Assembly: GCF_040412425.1 (NCBI RefSeq)
Contig: NC_089768.1
Span: 479,001-543,000 of the forward strand
Source: Macrobrachium rosenbergii
Taxonomy: Eukaryota > Arthropoda > Malacostraca > Decapoda > Palaemonidae
Length of the DNA stretch: 64,000 bases
Direction of reading: 5' to 3'
Under the pieces are notes generated by a model, which searched no databases, was not told where the DNA came from, and worked only from the letters and a program-made list of their open reading frames with translations. Made by a program: the position numbers and the translations under genes. Positions 33,611 through 45,087 of this stretch are shown here, piece after piece (the first letter of the stretch is position 1; each line of letters begins with the position of its first letter).

Positions 33611-33656
33611 CCCTATGTTTCAGCCATGCCTGACTCAGGCAAGTGGTAATCAGGAC
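33611..33656 (-). ncRNA. Hammerhead-like motif, Penelope type
   Basis: On minus: CTGATTA, a stem GCCTGA-GTCAGGC extended by CCA/TGG, then CTGAAAC and ATAGGG. The core equals CUGANGA (one mismatch), helix II, GAAAC. The GAAAYRTAGG ending is shared with the motif at 8583. No Penelope coding sequence is visible next to it. Confidence 0.48.
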
Positions 33657-34199
33657 GGCAAAGACATGCAATCACAAGCTGGGTATGAAAAGATCTTTTA
33701 CCAAAAAATCATCATCACTGATATCCACTACCTTGGGATCAAATAATACTTTGCTAATTTAGTTTTACCTTGGAATATCTGTTTAATCTGCCAAGATAAT
33801 GAGGTGGACTCCAGCAGACGTGAATCATGTATCTAATGGCAAAAGAGATTATTCACTCACGATTATTTCTGTATTTTTCCTGACTACCACCCTCTCTCTC
33901 GTTATCTCTTCTTCCTTACACAATACGGACAAAATATCTGGCAGTAGCAAAACTTAAAGATAACTGCCATACTATTACATCTACCGTTTTTTTTTTTTTT
34001 TGAATTCCTGCTTGCTTTCTCCCTGCATTTATCTTCACAAAAATAAAACTCCTCTTCATAAAAATAAAGCTCTTTCTTTTTCCCTCTCACTATAAAGCCT
34101 GCAGAGAGAGACAAGTTATAAGAAAAAGTTATAAATAAATAAACATTAGGGAACAGAACATAAAAACTGATACACATGAACACATGTATTCAGGAGTTG

Positions 34200-35440
34200 G
34201 GCAGAAAGCAGGAATTAATTTGCTCCTCATTTAACTATTTTGGTATCGGAAGATTCCACACCTGCACTAGATAAATCACTCCACATTTCAGCTGTAGCCA
34301 AGATAAAACTCCTACCAAACTGTGCTGTATTAAACCTGATGTTTCTAGCAGCTGCCTGGCTAGTGTTGTGAGGAAACGCAGATCGATCAGATACAGAAGA
34401 GTGCAGAGGATGTTTGTTGTTATAGTATATACATTTTTATGCGATAAACAAAATTAATTCACTTTATATCTATGCCACAAGTCAACAAGCGTTGGCAAAA
34501 TAAAGCTGATTGATGACATAACTCTATCCAAGAATTTGAGATGAGAGTTAGCACTAGAAGACCACACTGGAAAACAGTTCTTCAAACAAGGGAGAAGAAA
34601 AGAGTTAAAACACTTAGATACTGTAATAGCTACATCATGAAACACTTGAAAACACTTCTTCCACAAGATAGCAACTTTTTGAGAAGCAGAGGCAGCAATA
34701 TTACATATATGCATCTCAAAAGTCAATTACTGTACTTAAATTTAAATCAAGCGGCAAAGGCAAAAGTATTCTGGATCGACTATCACACTTTGAGTTTTAA
34801 AAGGGTTAAGCTTTATGCTCCAAAGCCTACTCCACTCACGAATATGTAACATATATCTAATTGAGGATTTTACAACCACATACCTAAGGCACAGAGCAGG
34901 AACAACAGCTAGACGAGTAGCAACCAGTTTGTTCTTCAGAACTTGCCACATGTCACTAGTATAGATAATAAACAGCAAAGGTCCATTAACATTACATTGA
35001 GGTTCACCTAAAAGACATTACTAAAGCTACCATAATACTGGCCATCAACACAGACCCTTTGGTTTCTGCATATCAAAAATTCATTCAGAATATTAATAAA
35101 TGGTCCACCAAGTCCCATCAAGAGCACTCTACAAGACAGTAGATACTGACAAAAGTGCACCACTAGTACTGAGGCCTTTACAAAACCCGAACTGTAATGC
35201 TGACAGCAGGTTATTATCTTTAAAAAAAAAAAAGCCTACAAAGATGTTTAGAGAGCAGCTTCTCAAAACTCTTGCATAAAATGGGTAATTTAAATCGGCC
35301 TATATTCTGAGAGGCATAAGATAATGCAGCAATGTTTCCCTCCCTCCAAACAGAAGGAAAACTTCTAGGTCCACTGACTTTCTGAAAATGATATTAATAC
35401 TAAGAGCAATGAAATCAGCCGTCTTTAACAAAAAAAAAAT
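34200..35440 (-). mobile_element. Jockey-like LINE RT fragment
   Basis: Minus-strand codons in order: FEKLLSKHL (about 35260), NNLLSALQFGFCKGLSTSGA (about 35200), LLFIIYTSDMW (about 34970), IREWSRLWSIKLNPFKTQS (about 34840), HICNIAASASQKVAILWKK (about 34710), CFNSFLLPCLKNCFPVWSS (about 34600), and a C-terminal tail RFNTAQFGRSF (about 34310). These are the successive RT blocks and connection domain of a jockey-type non-LTR element. The YADD motif that should follow 'TSDMW' is deleted. It is cut off at 35440 next to the DIRS-B1 terminus. Confidence 0.68.
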
Positions 35441-35445
35441 CAGAA

Positions 35446-35780
35446 AAAAGAGATTTTGACATAGGAAAAACCTATTTTTGGTAGTCGCTGTTGAGTTGTC
35501 AAGGGGTTACCCTCCATGGTCTACCAGAGCTCCATGGGTGACCAAACTAATGTCAAAGAATTCTCTTATAGCTGGTACCATATCGCGGCTGGGTATTGTG
35601 TCGTAGTGATAAACACTGTAACACTTGATGGAGTATGTAATGGACTCAAGATAAGGGGGCACTTTCCCAAATCTTCACAGTGAGGCTGTATACTTAGGTT
35701 CTTCCATTGTCAAAACCTGCTTGGAAGAAGAAGTGATTAATGTGCATGCGCAATCTGCTGTAGTGTCAACAACAGACCCG
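35446..35780 (+). repeat. DIRS-B1 right terminal repeat
   Basis: GATTTTGACATAGGAAAAAC at the outer edge, then GTAGTCGCTGTTGAG and CTCCATGGTCTACCAGAGC. The same sequence, starting at TAGTTGCTACTTG, forms the left terminal repeat of DIRS-B2 at 52265 in the same plus orientation, as expected for oppositely oriented elements. Confidence 0.78.
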
Positions 35781-35877
35781 ACGCGGAGACCAAGAAGCAT
35801 TACTTTCTGCTGGTCAATGCAGGATACTCCCTTGCGCAAACCCATGCCTTTTTGTCAGGGAAGTGGGCGGGCTTTGA

Positions 35878-35975
35878 GGACTCAACAGCGACTACCCAAA
35901 ATAGGGTTTTCCTAAGTCAAAACCTATTTTTTTATAGCATAGTCGCTTGTTTCGCCCTCAAGCTTTACAAAGAAA
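35878..35975 (+). other. DIRS-B1 internal complementary region
   Basis: ACTCAACAGCGACTACCCAA followed by AGTCAAAACC is complementary to the right terminus at 35452-35490. The continuation TATTTTTTTATAGCATAGTC ... CCCTCAAG equals the left terminus known from DIRS-B2 (52251). It therefore records the circular junction of family B, including the left end that B1 itself has lost. Confidence 0.82.
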
Positions 35976-36299
35976 TTGACAGGTGACAAAAAAGGTTTAA
36001 GCTGTCAATTTTTAATCCCAACACCCCAAAAGAAAAACATATCTGGTCCGAGGTCAAGCCACAAATTTCAAGCCCCATTCTTTATTCCACATACTCTTCA
36101 GGTTTTGGTACCAAAGAATAAGGAACTATACATGAACTTATGTTTTAGGATGTAGTTCTACAGTGGCTTACCAAAGCATGCTGGGTTTGGTTGCAGTACT
36201 GTCACCCTCCTCCAAGCAATAGTTAGCATACTCACCATCAATAAAACCCTTGGTTTTCTGCTGTAGCACCTAGGGCTTAGGACTAACCATTACACCTAC

Positions 36300-37240
36300 T
36301 GATAAACAGTGTAGTTGAATTTCTTCGAGCTCGTGGCAATATTTTTTTTTATTTTAATTACTGTCTCTGATGACCACCCTGTACATTCGGAGACTTCTTT
36401 GAAAGAGACATTTATGAAGAAGGCCAATGATGTACTTACTTTCCTAATATCATGTGACCTAGGAAAGGAATGTGGGTTTGCCTTTCTAATGAGAGACACT
36501 TCAATCATTCTCAGCCCTGGTAGGGAGAGTGGTCAGTTTGTGCTAGGGTGTAGGAGAACTGGACCCTCTGGGATGTTTGCCGTGACTTCTAGGTAAACCT
36601 TAAGTGCTGGAACCAGGCATAATGTCTTGTCTGCTAAATTGAGTTTTTTATCAGAATACAAGATTTCCTTAAAGGATCCTCATTCTTGGCCAGGAATGAT
36701 GGGCCAGGGGACAATAATAATTGATGGTCAGCTGTTTGCGTGATGTATCGTCCTGTCTAAGAGAGCCCAGTTTACTAATATGAAGTCCTGATGCTAATGC
36801 AATCAAGAAGATCGCCTTTTCTAGCCTGTGCTTTGTGGTTGTATTGGGTCCACTGAATTGAGGGGTTGACAGAATCTAAGCACCTTGATCAGGGACCAAG
36901 TAATTGGAAGCCTTTTAGGAGCAGGTCTTTGTACTGCAACAGACCACAGAAGGGAAACGACAATTTCTATACTAGAGTCAATCCCAAATCCATAAAGCAA
37001 GGGTTCTGTTAATACTGCCTTGTATGCCAGGATTGTTGTAACCACAAGGAATTTGTCTTCAAAAAGGTATATAAGAAAATTTAAAAGTGTTTCCATAGAA
37101 ATCTCAGCTGGGCTCTCACTATGGATATAATCTAACCATACCTTCCATACGGACTGATATTGCAGAATAGATGAAGTCCGTAATGTTTGTACTAGGTACC
37201 TAGCAATGTTGGGCGAGTAATTTTCAAGGTAGAAAATATT
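36300..37240 (-). pseudogene. DIRS-B1 tyrosine recombinase
   Basis: On minus from 37240: the core-binding domain (TSSILQYQSVWKVWLDYI), LAYKAVLTEPLLYGFGI, then about 36830 IFLIALASGLHISKLGSL. There the first catalytic Arg (GARISEL in DIRS-A) is His, a CGT to CAT change. FLAKNEDPLRKS parallels DIRS-A. SHDIRKVSTSLAFF (about 36450) keeps His and the second Arg, then ECTGWSSETV and a frame change before the Tyr region. Inactive: first Arg lost and several stops. Confidence 0.75.
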
Positions 37241-37493
37241 TTAAAAATCCATCATGAAGGTCTCGGCTCAGAAAGGAGGGTGCGTAGACGACTTTCCTTC
37301 CTACTGTCAGGGATAGAACAGTGGATGTTAGTGGAATTGATCTTTTCGTCCGTTGTTGAAGTAACAGGAACCAATGCCTGTTTGGCCAATTTGGGGCTAT
37401 TAAGTAAGCTGTTCCTTTGAAGATTAGAAGTTTGCTCAAAATCTTCGAAATCTGGGACAATGGAGGAAAAAGATATGTCGTCCTCCATTTGTT

Positions 37494-39060
37494 TTAGTCT
37501 TGTAGGAAGGGATCTCTTACTGTTGCCTGACTGTCCAAGTTCAGAGACACATATAATGGGAGTTTTTGATTCTCATTTGTGGCAAACAGATCCATTTCCA
37601 GTTGTGGAAGCATGTTGGCTATTGTTTGAAAAGAGTGGTTGTCCAACATACACTCTGTTGAGGCTGTTGTTTTCCTTGGTAGAGAGTCTGCTATTATGCC
37701 GAGACTCTCTGTGAGGTGAATTGCAGACAAGTACCACTTCCTTGCTTGCACCATCCAAACGGTGGCTAGCATTACCATATTGAGAAGAGGTGAACGTGAT
37801 CCCGACCTCTTAACGCAGGACATTGCAATCATGTTGTCTACACCCAACAAATGTGTCTCTTTCCTGGAGGTTTGAATTTTTTGAGAGGCAAAAAGGCAGC
37901 CATCAGTTCCCGAAAATTTGATATGGCAATTCCTCAGAGTAGCTAACCACCTCCCCGCCACCTGATAACCCTCCCAATGTCCTCCCAACCAGTCAACAAG
38001 GCATATGTGTGTATTGTCACATACAGATGGAGGATTCAGGGTGACATGTTTCGCCAGAGATTCTTTCTAGGTCCAAGGTCAAAGTATCTCCCGAACGTTT
38101 TGAATCTTTTGATGAGGTCGGTCTCACATTTTTTTTCTTGCATGTGATAGCAAGAATTTGTTCACATTTTTAGTTGCAATCTGAGTATTGGATCTATTAC
38201 TGATGCAAACTGCAGCAAGCCCATCATATGTTCTAACTGCTACCTGGAAACTCTGGGCTATGCAAGGAACCTTTTGAGGACTTGCCCTATTCTGTTTTAA
38301 GTATGACGGGGAGAGAGAACAAGCCATGAAAAGTATCCCAACACCATCCCAGCTGCTGAAAGTGTCTGCTGGTGTGAGGTGGGATTTTTTCCAATTTATT
38401 ATAAAACCTTTTAATTGGAGTCTGTTGACCATTGCTCTTAGATTTTCTCGAGCACTCTTTTCTTGTGGGTTCCCACATCAACCAGTCGTCTAGATAGGCT
38501 ATTAGTTGCCTTCCTTCTTGTTTGAGTTTTCAAACAACTACCGTTGCTAATTTTGTAAAAAAAACTCTTGGGGAAATATTTAGCCCAAAGGGCATGACTT
38601 TGAACCTGCACATATCTTTCCCTATCCAGAACCTAGGAAGGGGCGGAAGGGAACGGCGATAAGGATGTGCCAGTATGCATCTTTCAGATCTTTAGGAACT
38701 GTCCAAGTCCCTTTTGGAATGATTGAATGTGCTTGGACAATGGTAGTTATCTAGAACTTTTGGCAAAAAAATGTGCTTGTTTTGTTTGGAGAAATCCTTT
38801 TTGGGGACACTGAAGAGACATGCTTGGTGGTGAATATATGCGTTTCTCTATGGCTCCCATTAACATGGCCTTTCTGCACGTAACCTTCCAGAGAGGGGTC
38901 TGGTTTTTGGAAGAACCCCTTTAAAGGAGGGGAGGGGGGGAGACCGTTTCCACCCCAGTCCATTTGAAAATAATGCTGCGTCCCCAAGAGAAAGATGCCC
39001 AATGCCTGTGGTGTCGTTGAAGTCGACCCCAGACCATGCAATTCCTATTAGTATCCGCCT
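37494..39060 (-). pseudogene. DIRS-B1 reverse transcriptase / RNase H
   Basis: On minus: ACLFSVPKKDFSKQNKH (fingers, about 38825), FKVMPFGLNISPRVFFTK (about 38610), RQLIAYLDDWLMWEPT (about 38515, YLDD intact), then a thumb segment LQLKGFIINWKKSHLTPADT (about 38410). The region after RNase H keeps the DIRS block MDLFATNENQKLPLYVSLNL (about 37590-37530). RNase H itself is hard to follow because of frame changes. Non-functional. Confidence 0.7.
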
Positions 39061-39289
39061 CTTCCTATGCCTTTGCCCTTGATATACATTCCAGGTGTTG
39101 CTTTTCCTTTTCCTCTATAAGAGGGTCCTAGGACCTTGTGAAAAGGAGTTTCTTGGTGCTGTTGTTGTTATTCCTTTGCAGGGAGTTGCCCCTTCTGGCC
39201 ACCTAACTGTCTTTGAGGAAAAACTGTTTTCGGTGACTGAAGGCCTACAGGATTTCTGATCACAGCGAGCCTTTTTGGGTTGTGTAAAG

Positions 39290-39614
39290 GAAAGTTTCAG
39301 GTTTTTTCTTTAGTGAATCCCCCTTGTCTCACAAGAGCATACACTGAACAATTCTGTTGGCGGGCTTGCTCGTTAAGTTTAACCACAACGGACTCCTCAA
39401 ACAGGTCTTTACAGAAGGGGTTAGAATGTAATAATGAAATTACATTGGGAAGTGGCTTTTAGAGCCCTCCAATGTTTCCATTTGCACTTTTATGCGCCAT
39501 TCTTGAAAGTCATAGGGTTCTCGTAAAACTTTTGACCACAACAGCAAAATTGTTCGGGAATCTTCTGGAAGCCTTTTGGTGGCAACTTCCAACAAGGTGG
39601 TAGAGGTTATAATA
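39290..39614 (-). pseudogene. DIRS-B1 gag, 3' part
   Basis: Continuation of gag after the inserted transposon. On minus it aligns with DIRS-B2 60445-60900: a phrase like ASKRLPEDSRTILLLWSK, later QCFC and a Gln-rich stretch, ending near the RT. Contains stops. Confidence 0.6.
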
Positions 39615-39618
39615 ATAA

Positions 39619-42600
39619 TGGTTCATGAGCCAGCCAATTTTTCAGTATCAAATTAGGGGGCAAAGGATTACTATTATTTTTGGGATGAATAGGCACCCTA
39701 GATATAGAAAATGTATGATAGCCTTGAAAAAGAACTGGCCAAACCTATTTTAATGCTGTTTTTGTGTAGTTTGCATATACAGTATTGTAGCACATTTTTC
39801 TGCAAATGAAGATGAGGCAGTTTACAAAAACCTTTGTAGAATGCTCTGTTTTTGGCCTACGACCATCAAGTTTGCAAAGCTATGAGCTTATAACATGTAC
39901 CTTACAACCTGTTAATGCCCTATTTTATATACATAACTCAATTTTTTCATGAAAATTGGCAATATAATAAAATCATAACAACTGATAATCAAACCAGTGT
40001 ATTAATTGTTTTACTATCAAAATACAATTGTAAAGCTTTTTTTATCTTTATAAAATTTCTGTAAGATACTTTGTTTAAAAGTTAGGACCATTAGTTCTGA
40101 ATGTAAGAGCATCGTAGTGACTTGTAGCACTACATCTATTTTCACAGCATTCCTAGTCTTTACAGTCTCTACACTGTACCATATTGAGTAATTTTACTCA
40201 CATATTGCTTCACATTAGCTAGATTTCTTAATTATTTGGAGCTGTCGCCTTAAAATTCATGCAGGATTTTCTTTTCGTGTATTTTTAATCAACTTTCTAA
40301 CAATCACAGCTACATAAATCATATCTGTCATTCATATCTTGCTGGTAATCTACGGTTTCCGTAACTCCTTGGCTACTGCAATCTGTAAGACTACACATGT
40401 TTGTGCATTTCATTCTATTTAATAAGCAAATGCACTTGGGTAACTTACAACTTTTGGAGCAAGTGCACGCAAGCAAACAAAGGACGGCTTCAGGGGCTGG
40501 CAAGCCATCCATCTAGCCTGTAGGAAGTTTCTCTTTTTCATCAGTTTTAATCAATTTCCAACCTCTTCCAGTGGGAGTTTGTCTACCTTGATCTGGTTGT
40601 AAGGTTCTTTTCCATATTGCAGCTTGATAATTTGCCCTCTCTGAATGTTTTTTCAAGCAGTCTAAACATAGTGGCAACAAATGTTTCTATTTCTCCCTTT
40701 TTGGCACAAAACACATGGTACCTTAGCTCACTGATGTTAACTGATGCTATTTTCCTAGAGTAAAAGTAGCAAGTGAACCTTTCCAAGTCTGCCATTAATG
40801 ATTCTGGTAAGTCCCACTCTGATCACAACTTGGAAAATGTGTTATATGCTCTTTCACTAATCATCATCTTCAGTGCCATAACTTTTCCTCCTACCGCCAA
40901 TGTTCTGACCGTGTCGCAACTGTGAAAGAATGTAGTCCAATAAGAGCATCACATACACCTTCTCCAAGATGAGCTACTACTTGTTCAATATCAACAAGTT
41001 TTATTCTACTTTTAGATCCACATTTCTGATACAATGGCACTTTGATATGCTTTTTAATGCTAGGTATAAAATGAACACATAGAACCTACTGAACTTATCA
41101 ATACTGCCTGATATCCTTCCTTTGAAGCTTGGTCAGCACATAATAGTAAGCGACCATCTGCTTCCACAGGTTAAAAACAATGACTTATCTTTTAATTTTT
41201 CTTTATACTGTACTACATTGCTGTTTTCCATTTTTCCACCAAGAATGAAATGAGCCTTGTTTTGTTAATTGTTTGCCACAAGAACTTTATTCATTGTCTA
41301 ATTATTTGTTTTTCAGTAATTTGTGTGACCTTCATTCCAGAATCTGACCCTCTCATTTGTCGCTCACTATTCTTGATTGATAGTTCTTGATATCTATAAA
41401 ATACAACATCATTTCTTTGACTTCCTTCACCTTCATTTAAAATCATGGGAAACAAATCCTTGGCAATTTCCCTAAATATTGCTTCATTACCTTTTATCTT
41501 TTGAACAAGATACATACCACTACTAATTGTTGCAGAATGCTGTGGAACAGATTCAGATGTGGGCACATCCTACTGCAAAAAGTTTTCGAGGGAAGCTTTG
41601 TTAGTTTTACGAAGTAGTCCCTCAGGCGCTGCTAAGAGGCCATGAAAGAGGTCCTAAGGAATGAAATAAAACCGCTTTCATTTTGAGATTCCAAGCTTGT
41701 GATGTTATGACAATTTTGCCATTCAAAATGACGGCTTTATCTTTATATTTTACCACTTGTTTCATGCACACTAAAGTGAATGTTTTAAGTTTACACTGCG
41801 TCACACAGTCATTAAATTTCTTTGTAGGAGGGATGCTTTCTAGTCTCTCCTTCCTAAAGATTTCATGTTGATTTTCCCCAATTTTAAGTACATTCATTAA
41901 GTCTGTCTCAACTTCAGCAGTTACTATTTTTCCTGTACAGATTATTAATAGTTCATTTTCTTCTGCACAAGGATTGATCCAGTTTTTAAAGATCTTCACT
42001 ACAGATGATACTGCATGTTCATCATATTCCATTCTTGTAAGCAGGTCAGGGTGAAGAGAACTTGAACCACCAGCATCAATAAAGGTACCTCCCATTGTTT
42101 GAGTATCTTTATTTATTGTTTCTTCTATGGCTTGATCTATTGGTATGCATCCAAAGGTATTTGTTTCTGACATCTGGACAGATAACTGAAGATTATCTGT
42201 CAAGGATGAGAGGGGGAACAATTTGTTGCTTTGGGATGACGGATGTTTTTATACATTTAATTAAATCATCATACAAATCATGTTCTACTTCACTATAAAG
42301 CTTATGGTTTTCTTTGGAAGCTTCTAGTTCTTTATTTTTACTGGTAGATCTGGTATAATTTCTGTAACCAGATCTGTGATGGTGAGCTTCTACAGCTACC
42401 ATGTCTGCGAGTCAGTGCCATAATCTTTGCACACCCACGATTGATAGTATATTTTCGAAGAGTATCATCCACGTGTAATTGTGTAGCCTTTACTAATTTC
42501 TCTCGTGACAGTGATCCCTTCACCATTTTTGTCTTTTAACAGACTATGCAGACTGCCTGAAGTAATGGTCCAGGTGTTTTTACACTCCTTGGTCGTTTAA

Positions 42601-43278
42601 TAAGGAAATTCATTATCATTTAAGCCTGTAGATAGGGCTAAGACAGGTTCATAGTTTCCTAAGGTGGCAGCTTTTAGTAAAGTTTGCCAAGACTCAGCAC
42701 TTAAAAGTTCAGCTAGTTTTTCATTCTTATCAACTTTATTTGAACATCTGTGTAAAATACACTTTTCTTCTTCAGTAACCACAATATTTATACCTGTCAT
42801 GATTAATATATATTGAACAACACTCTAGTTTTCACCTGTGGAAGTAAGAAACGAGAAATAGTAAAAACAGAAAGAAATTGAGAAACTAAATGAAAATAGA
42901 ATGAGTTTTTGATTAAAATAATTAAATTAAATGAATTTTTAATCAACTGAAGTCATTATACCATCACTCGGGCTAATGATCTGGAATAATGATTCTTAAA
43001 AGACAATACAACTTTTATTATTATTGGTCAGTTTTGGCCATTTATCAGTGACACACAAATGACTTAAAATGCAGAAGAATTCTTTTCCATCCTTTTGACG
43101 TTGTCTTGCAATTATTTTAGTACAGCAAATGCTCATAAGATATGATTTAGCCAGCAGATATCCAGGGCTATCATACATTTTCCAAATCTAAATACTTGAA
43201 GCTATCTGAAAATCATAGTGAAATTTTGCCCCTAATTTGATACTGATTTTCAAAATTTAAGGGTCTGGCTCATGGACT
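39619..43278 (-). mobile_element. TIR DNA transposon with CXC-motif gene, in DIRS-B1 gag
   Basis: A 3.66 kb insertion bounded by imperfect inverted repeats (minus strand 5' end AGTCCATGAGCCAGACCC; 3' end complement TGGTTCATGAGCCAGCC; both followed by CAGTATCAAATTAGGGG). ATAA (TTAT on minus) flanks both sides (39615-39618 and 43279-43282). Removing the insert and one TTAT leaves CTCCTTATTATTATAACCTC, which matches the uninterrupted DIRS-B2 sequence (CTCCTTAGTATTATAACCTC near 60441) in length. That is precise evidence of transposition with a 3-4 bp duplication. The sole gene is the decayed CXC-family protein on minus. The Academ superfamily (3-4 bp duplication, nuclease-like domain) is my best guess, not shown. 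Confidence 0.8.
40297..42800 (-). pseudogene. Uncharacterised CXC-motif / PIN-like family protein
   Basis: The pieces match a large protein family that appears many times, unnamed, in invertebrate and fish genomes. On minus: VVTEEEKCILHRC (N-terminus, 42775); SLSREKLVKATQLHVDDTLR (42515); MVAVEAHHHRSGYRNYTR (42400); NWINPCAEENELLIICTGKI, KLKTFTLVCMK and HSLGPLSWPLSSA (42000-41630); DVVFYRYQELSIKNSERQMR (41395); EADGRLLLCADQASKEGY (41165), the acidic block of a PIN/nuclease-like fold; KLVDIEQVVAHLGEGVCDAL (about 41000); ISELRYHVFCAKKGEIE (40735); and a C-terminal CXC-type cysteine cluster CLLACTCSKSCKLPKCICLL (40480). The expected 'GCDT' motif near 40930 is scrambled. Several frameshifts, so a pseudogene. 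Function unknown; as the only gene inside terminal repeats it may be the transposase. Confidence 0.68.
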
Positions 43279-43282
43279 ATAA

Positions 43283-44722
43283 GGAGGTGGATCCTAGTAT
43301 GAAATTATGCCGAGACTGTCCCCTTTGAGATTCTTCTCATAGGGGTCTCAAACTGCTGCGTAGCTATATCTACAGGGAGCTTTTTCCTTTTCAAAAGGGT
43401 GTTGTAGCACTGCCCATTCCTTGGCTGAATTTCCTGAAACTGGCATGACCATGGCAAATGGTTTTAATTCTGCCATTGTCTCTCATTTTTTAGTCACTAC
43501 AATATTCTGAAAATCTGCCTTCACATGATTAATAATTATTTTGAAAGTGAAGGGACAGAAGGCTGGGGCTACTTGTTGAGCAACTTGGGTCTTATTCAAA
43601 ATGGAAGTAGAGATCCATTTTTTGTTGACCTGGTAAAGGGTTTCTCCATGTCTGATGAAGGTGGTACCAGGCACCATTCTGTAATAGGGAATGCTGCCCT
43701 GTCTCTAAATTCTACATGGACAACTTCAATCATAGTTTTCTCTCATTAATTGGATACCTACCATAGGGAGAGAAAATGCACATTGAGGCATCTCGCCAAG
43801 GATTATCAGTATCATCAGGGGTGAGTATTGGAGCCCCTGTTATGTTTTGATCTGAAGTTTTGTATTCCGAACTGACCATTCTGTTGTTTTCAGTTGGAAC
43901 TCTAATATTAGACCTTGTTTGGGCAACATTGGTATCTACTCTCACTTTTCGGTTATTGGATGCAGTAGTTTTACACTTTGGGACGTACATGACTAACTTA
44001 ATTTCCTTTTCGGAATCATGCTAATGTCCCTTGCAGACTGCCATTCTGTGGCAAGGATATCTTTGATGTTACTCATAATTTCCTTATGGAGTTGATCAAA
44101 TGCCGCAAACTATGTATCCCTTTTGGGGGAGCTTGCGCAATCTGAGCTTCAACACCTGAACTGTAACTGCCTGTTGACCAAGGGGCAGAAGTCTTGGGTA
44201 AGTTACTATACCCCTCCAAAAATGTAGTTATTTCAGTCAGAGTTAGGTGGATCCTAATGCCCCTTTTGGGGGGAAGATCCTCTTCTGCATTGATAGCCGC
44301 ATGGGGAAATGGAATTCCTTCTGGAAGGTTTCTCCCATGGCTAGCTAAAATTTGTGTCCCTGATCCTTCTGGGTTCAGCAGGGCCATTTCAGTGGCAATG
44401 TCCACTTCATATTTCTTAGTAAGAATGTCACCCCCATGTAAAGATCCCTCTACTTCCTCCATGGGGTTAACCTGGGAGTACTTGGGACTGATGTTCCTGT
44501 GTTTTGGCCCAAACATAGATCATGTTCTGAGAAAGGGTTAAATATCTGCTGCCGGAGTTCTGCCAGAAAGATATAATCTCCCCCTTCCTCACCCCTACTG
44601 AACCTTAGGACCCATTGAGACAACTTAAAACGAGCTGTTTCATCACAAGGACTATGCTCATGGCAGGTGGTATGGGCGGTACCAACTGGCAAAAAGCAAA
44701 CTGAGCAATTTGCTATGAACAT
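43283..44722 (-). pseudogene. DIRS-B1 gag, 5' part
   Basis: N-terminal cysteine/histidine cluster from 44710 (ANCSVCFLPVGTAHTTCHEH), then FLAELRQQIFNPFSEHDLC, YEVDIATEMALLNPEGSGTQ and SHGRNLPEGIPFP (44400-44300). Later come VRVDTNVAQTRSNIRV (43930) and YQVNKKWISTSILNKTQVAQ (43640). Colinear with DIRS-B2 gag at 58860-60400. Frame changes and stops throughout. Confidence 0.7.
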
Positions 44723-44838
44723 TTCAGCTGAGGGTCTTGCATAATGGCAGCCCTGTAGTGATATAAAACAAGTTGTTGTTAGACGCTAGTTAGTATTAAC
44801 TGTTTTTAATGGGGGACACTTCTGTAGTTCCCAATATG

Positions 44839-45087
44839 CAGGCAGTCTCCGGGTTACGACGGGCTCAGCTTACAAAGTTCTGAGTTTACGGCACTCTTCA
44901 AATATATTCATCAAAATTATTTCATGGGTTACAGTGCATGTTCCAGGTTTACTACACCGACAGCACCAATCCGACAGAAGAAATATGACTCCAAAATGGC
45001 AGAATAGTAAAAATTTGGAGGTTTTTTTGTTGAAAAACTCAATAAAAATGCAGGATACATTGTTTCAAGACACCCAAAGGATTAAAA
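44839..45087 (+). mobile_element. Tigger-type MITE, left half (split by DIRS-C)
   Basis: Starts CAGGCAGTCTCCGGGTTACG and runs through AAATATATTCATCA, GAAGAAATATGACTCC and CAATAAAAATGCAGGATACA to GGATTAAA, colinear with the intact copy at 45938-46302. It stops exactly where DIRS-C starts. Confidence 0.78.

Larger units (their letters stand above)
31741..34160. other. No gene recognised
   Basis: AT-rich. Contains a (GGA)n tract (31928-31973) and a hammerhead-like motif (33611-33656), both listed separately. The frame 32324-32662 (112 codons) is the longest but has no motif or conserved composition. Confidence 0.45.
35446..44838 (-). mobile_element. DIRS-B1, minus strand, split by a DNA transposon
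   Basis: Reading leftward: short leader (44838-44730), gag (44722 to about 39290, interrupted at 39619-43278), RT/RNase H (about 39060-37494), tyrosine recombinase (about 37240-36300), complementary region (35878-35975), right terminal repeat (35446-35780). The left terminal repeat is missing; the leader stops at a Tigger-type MITE at 44839. It is of the same family as DIRS-B2 (52251-60953): gag and terminal repeat sequences align closely. Heavily mutated. Confidence 0.82.
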
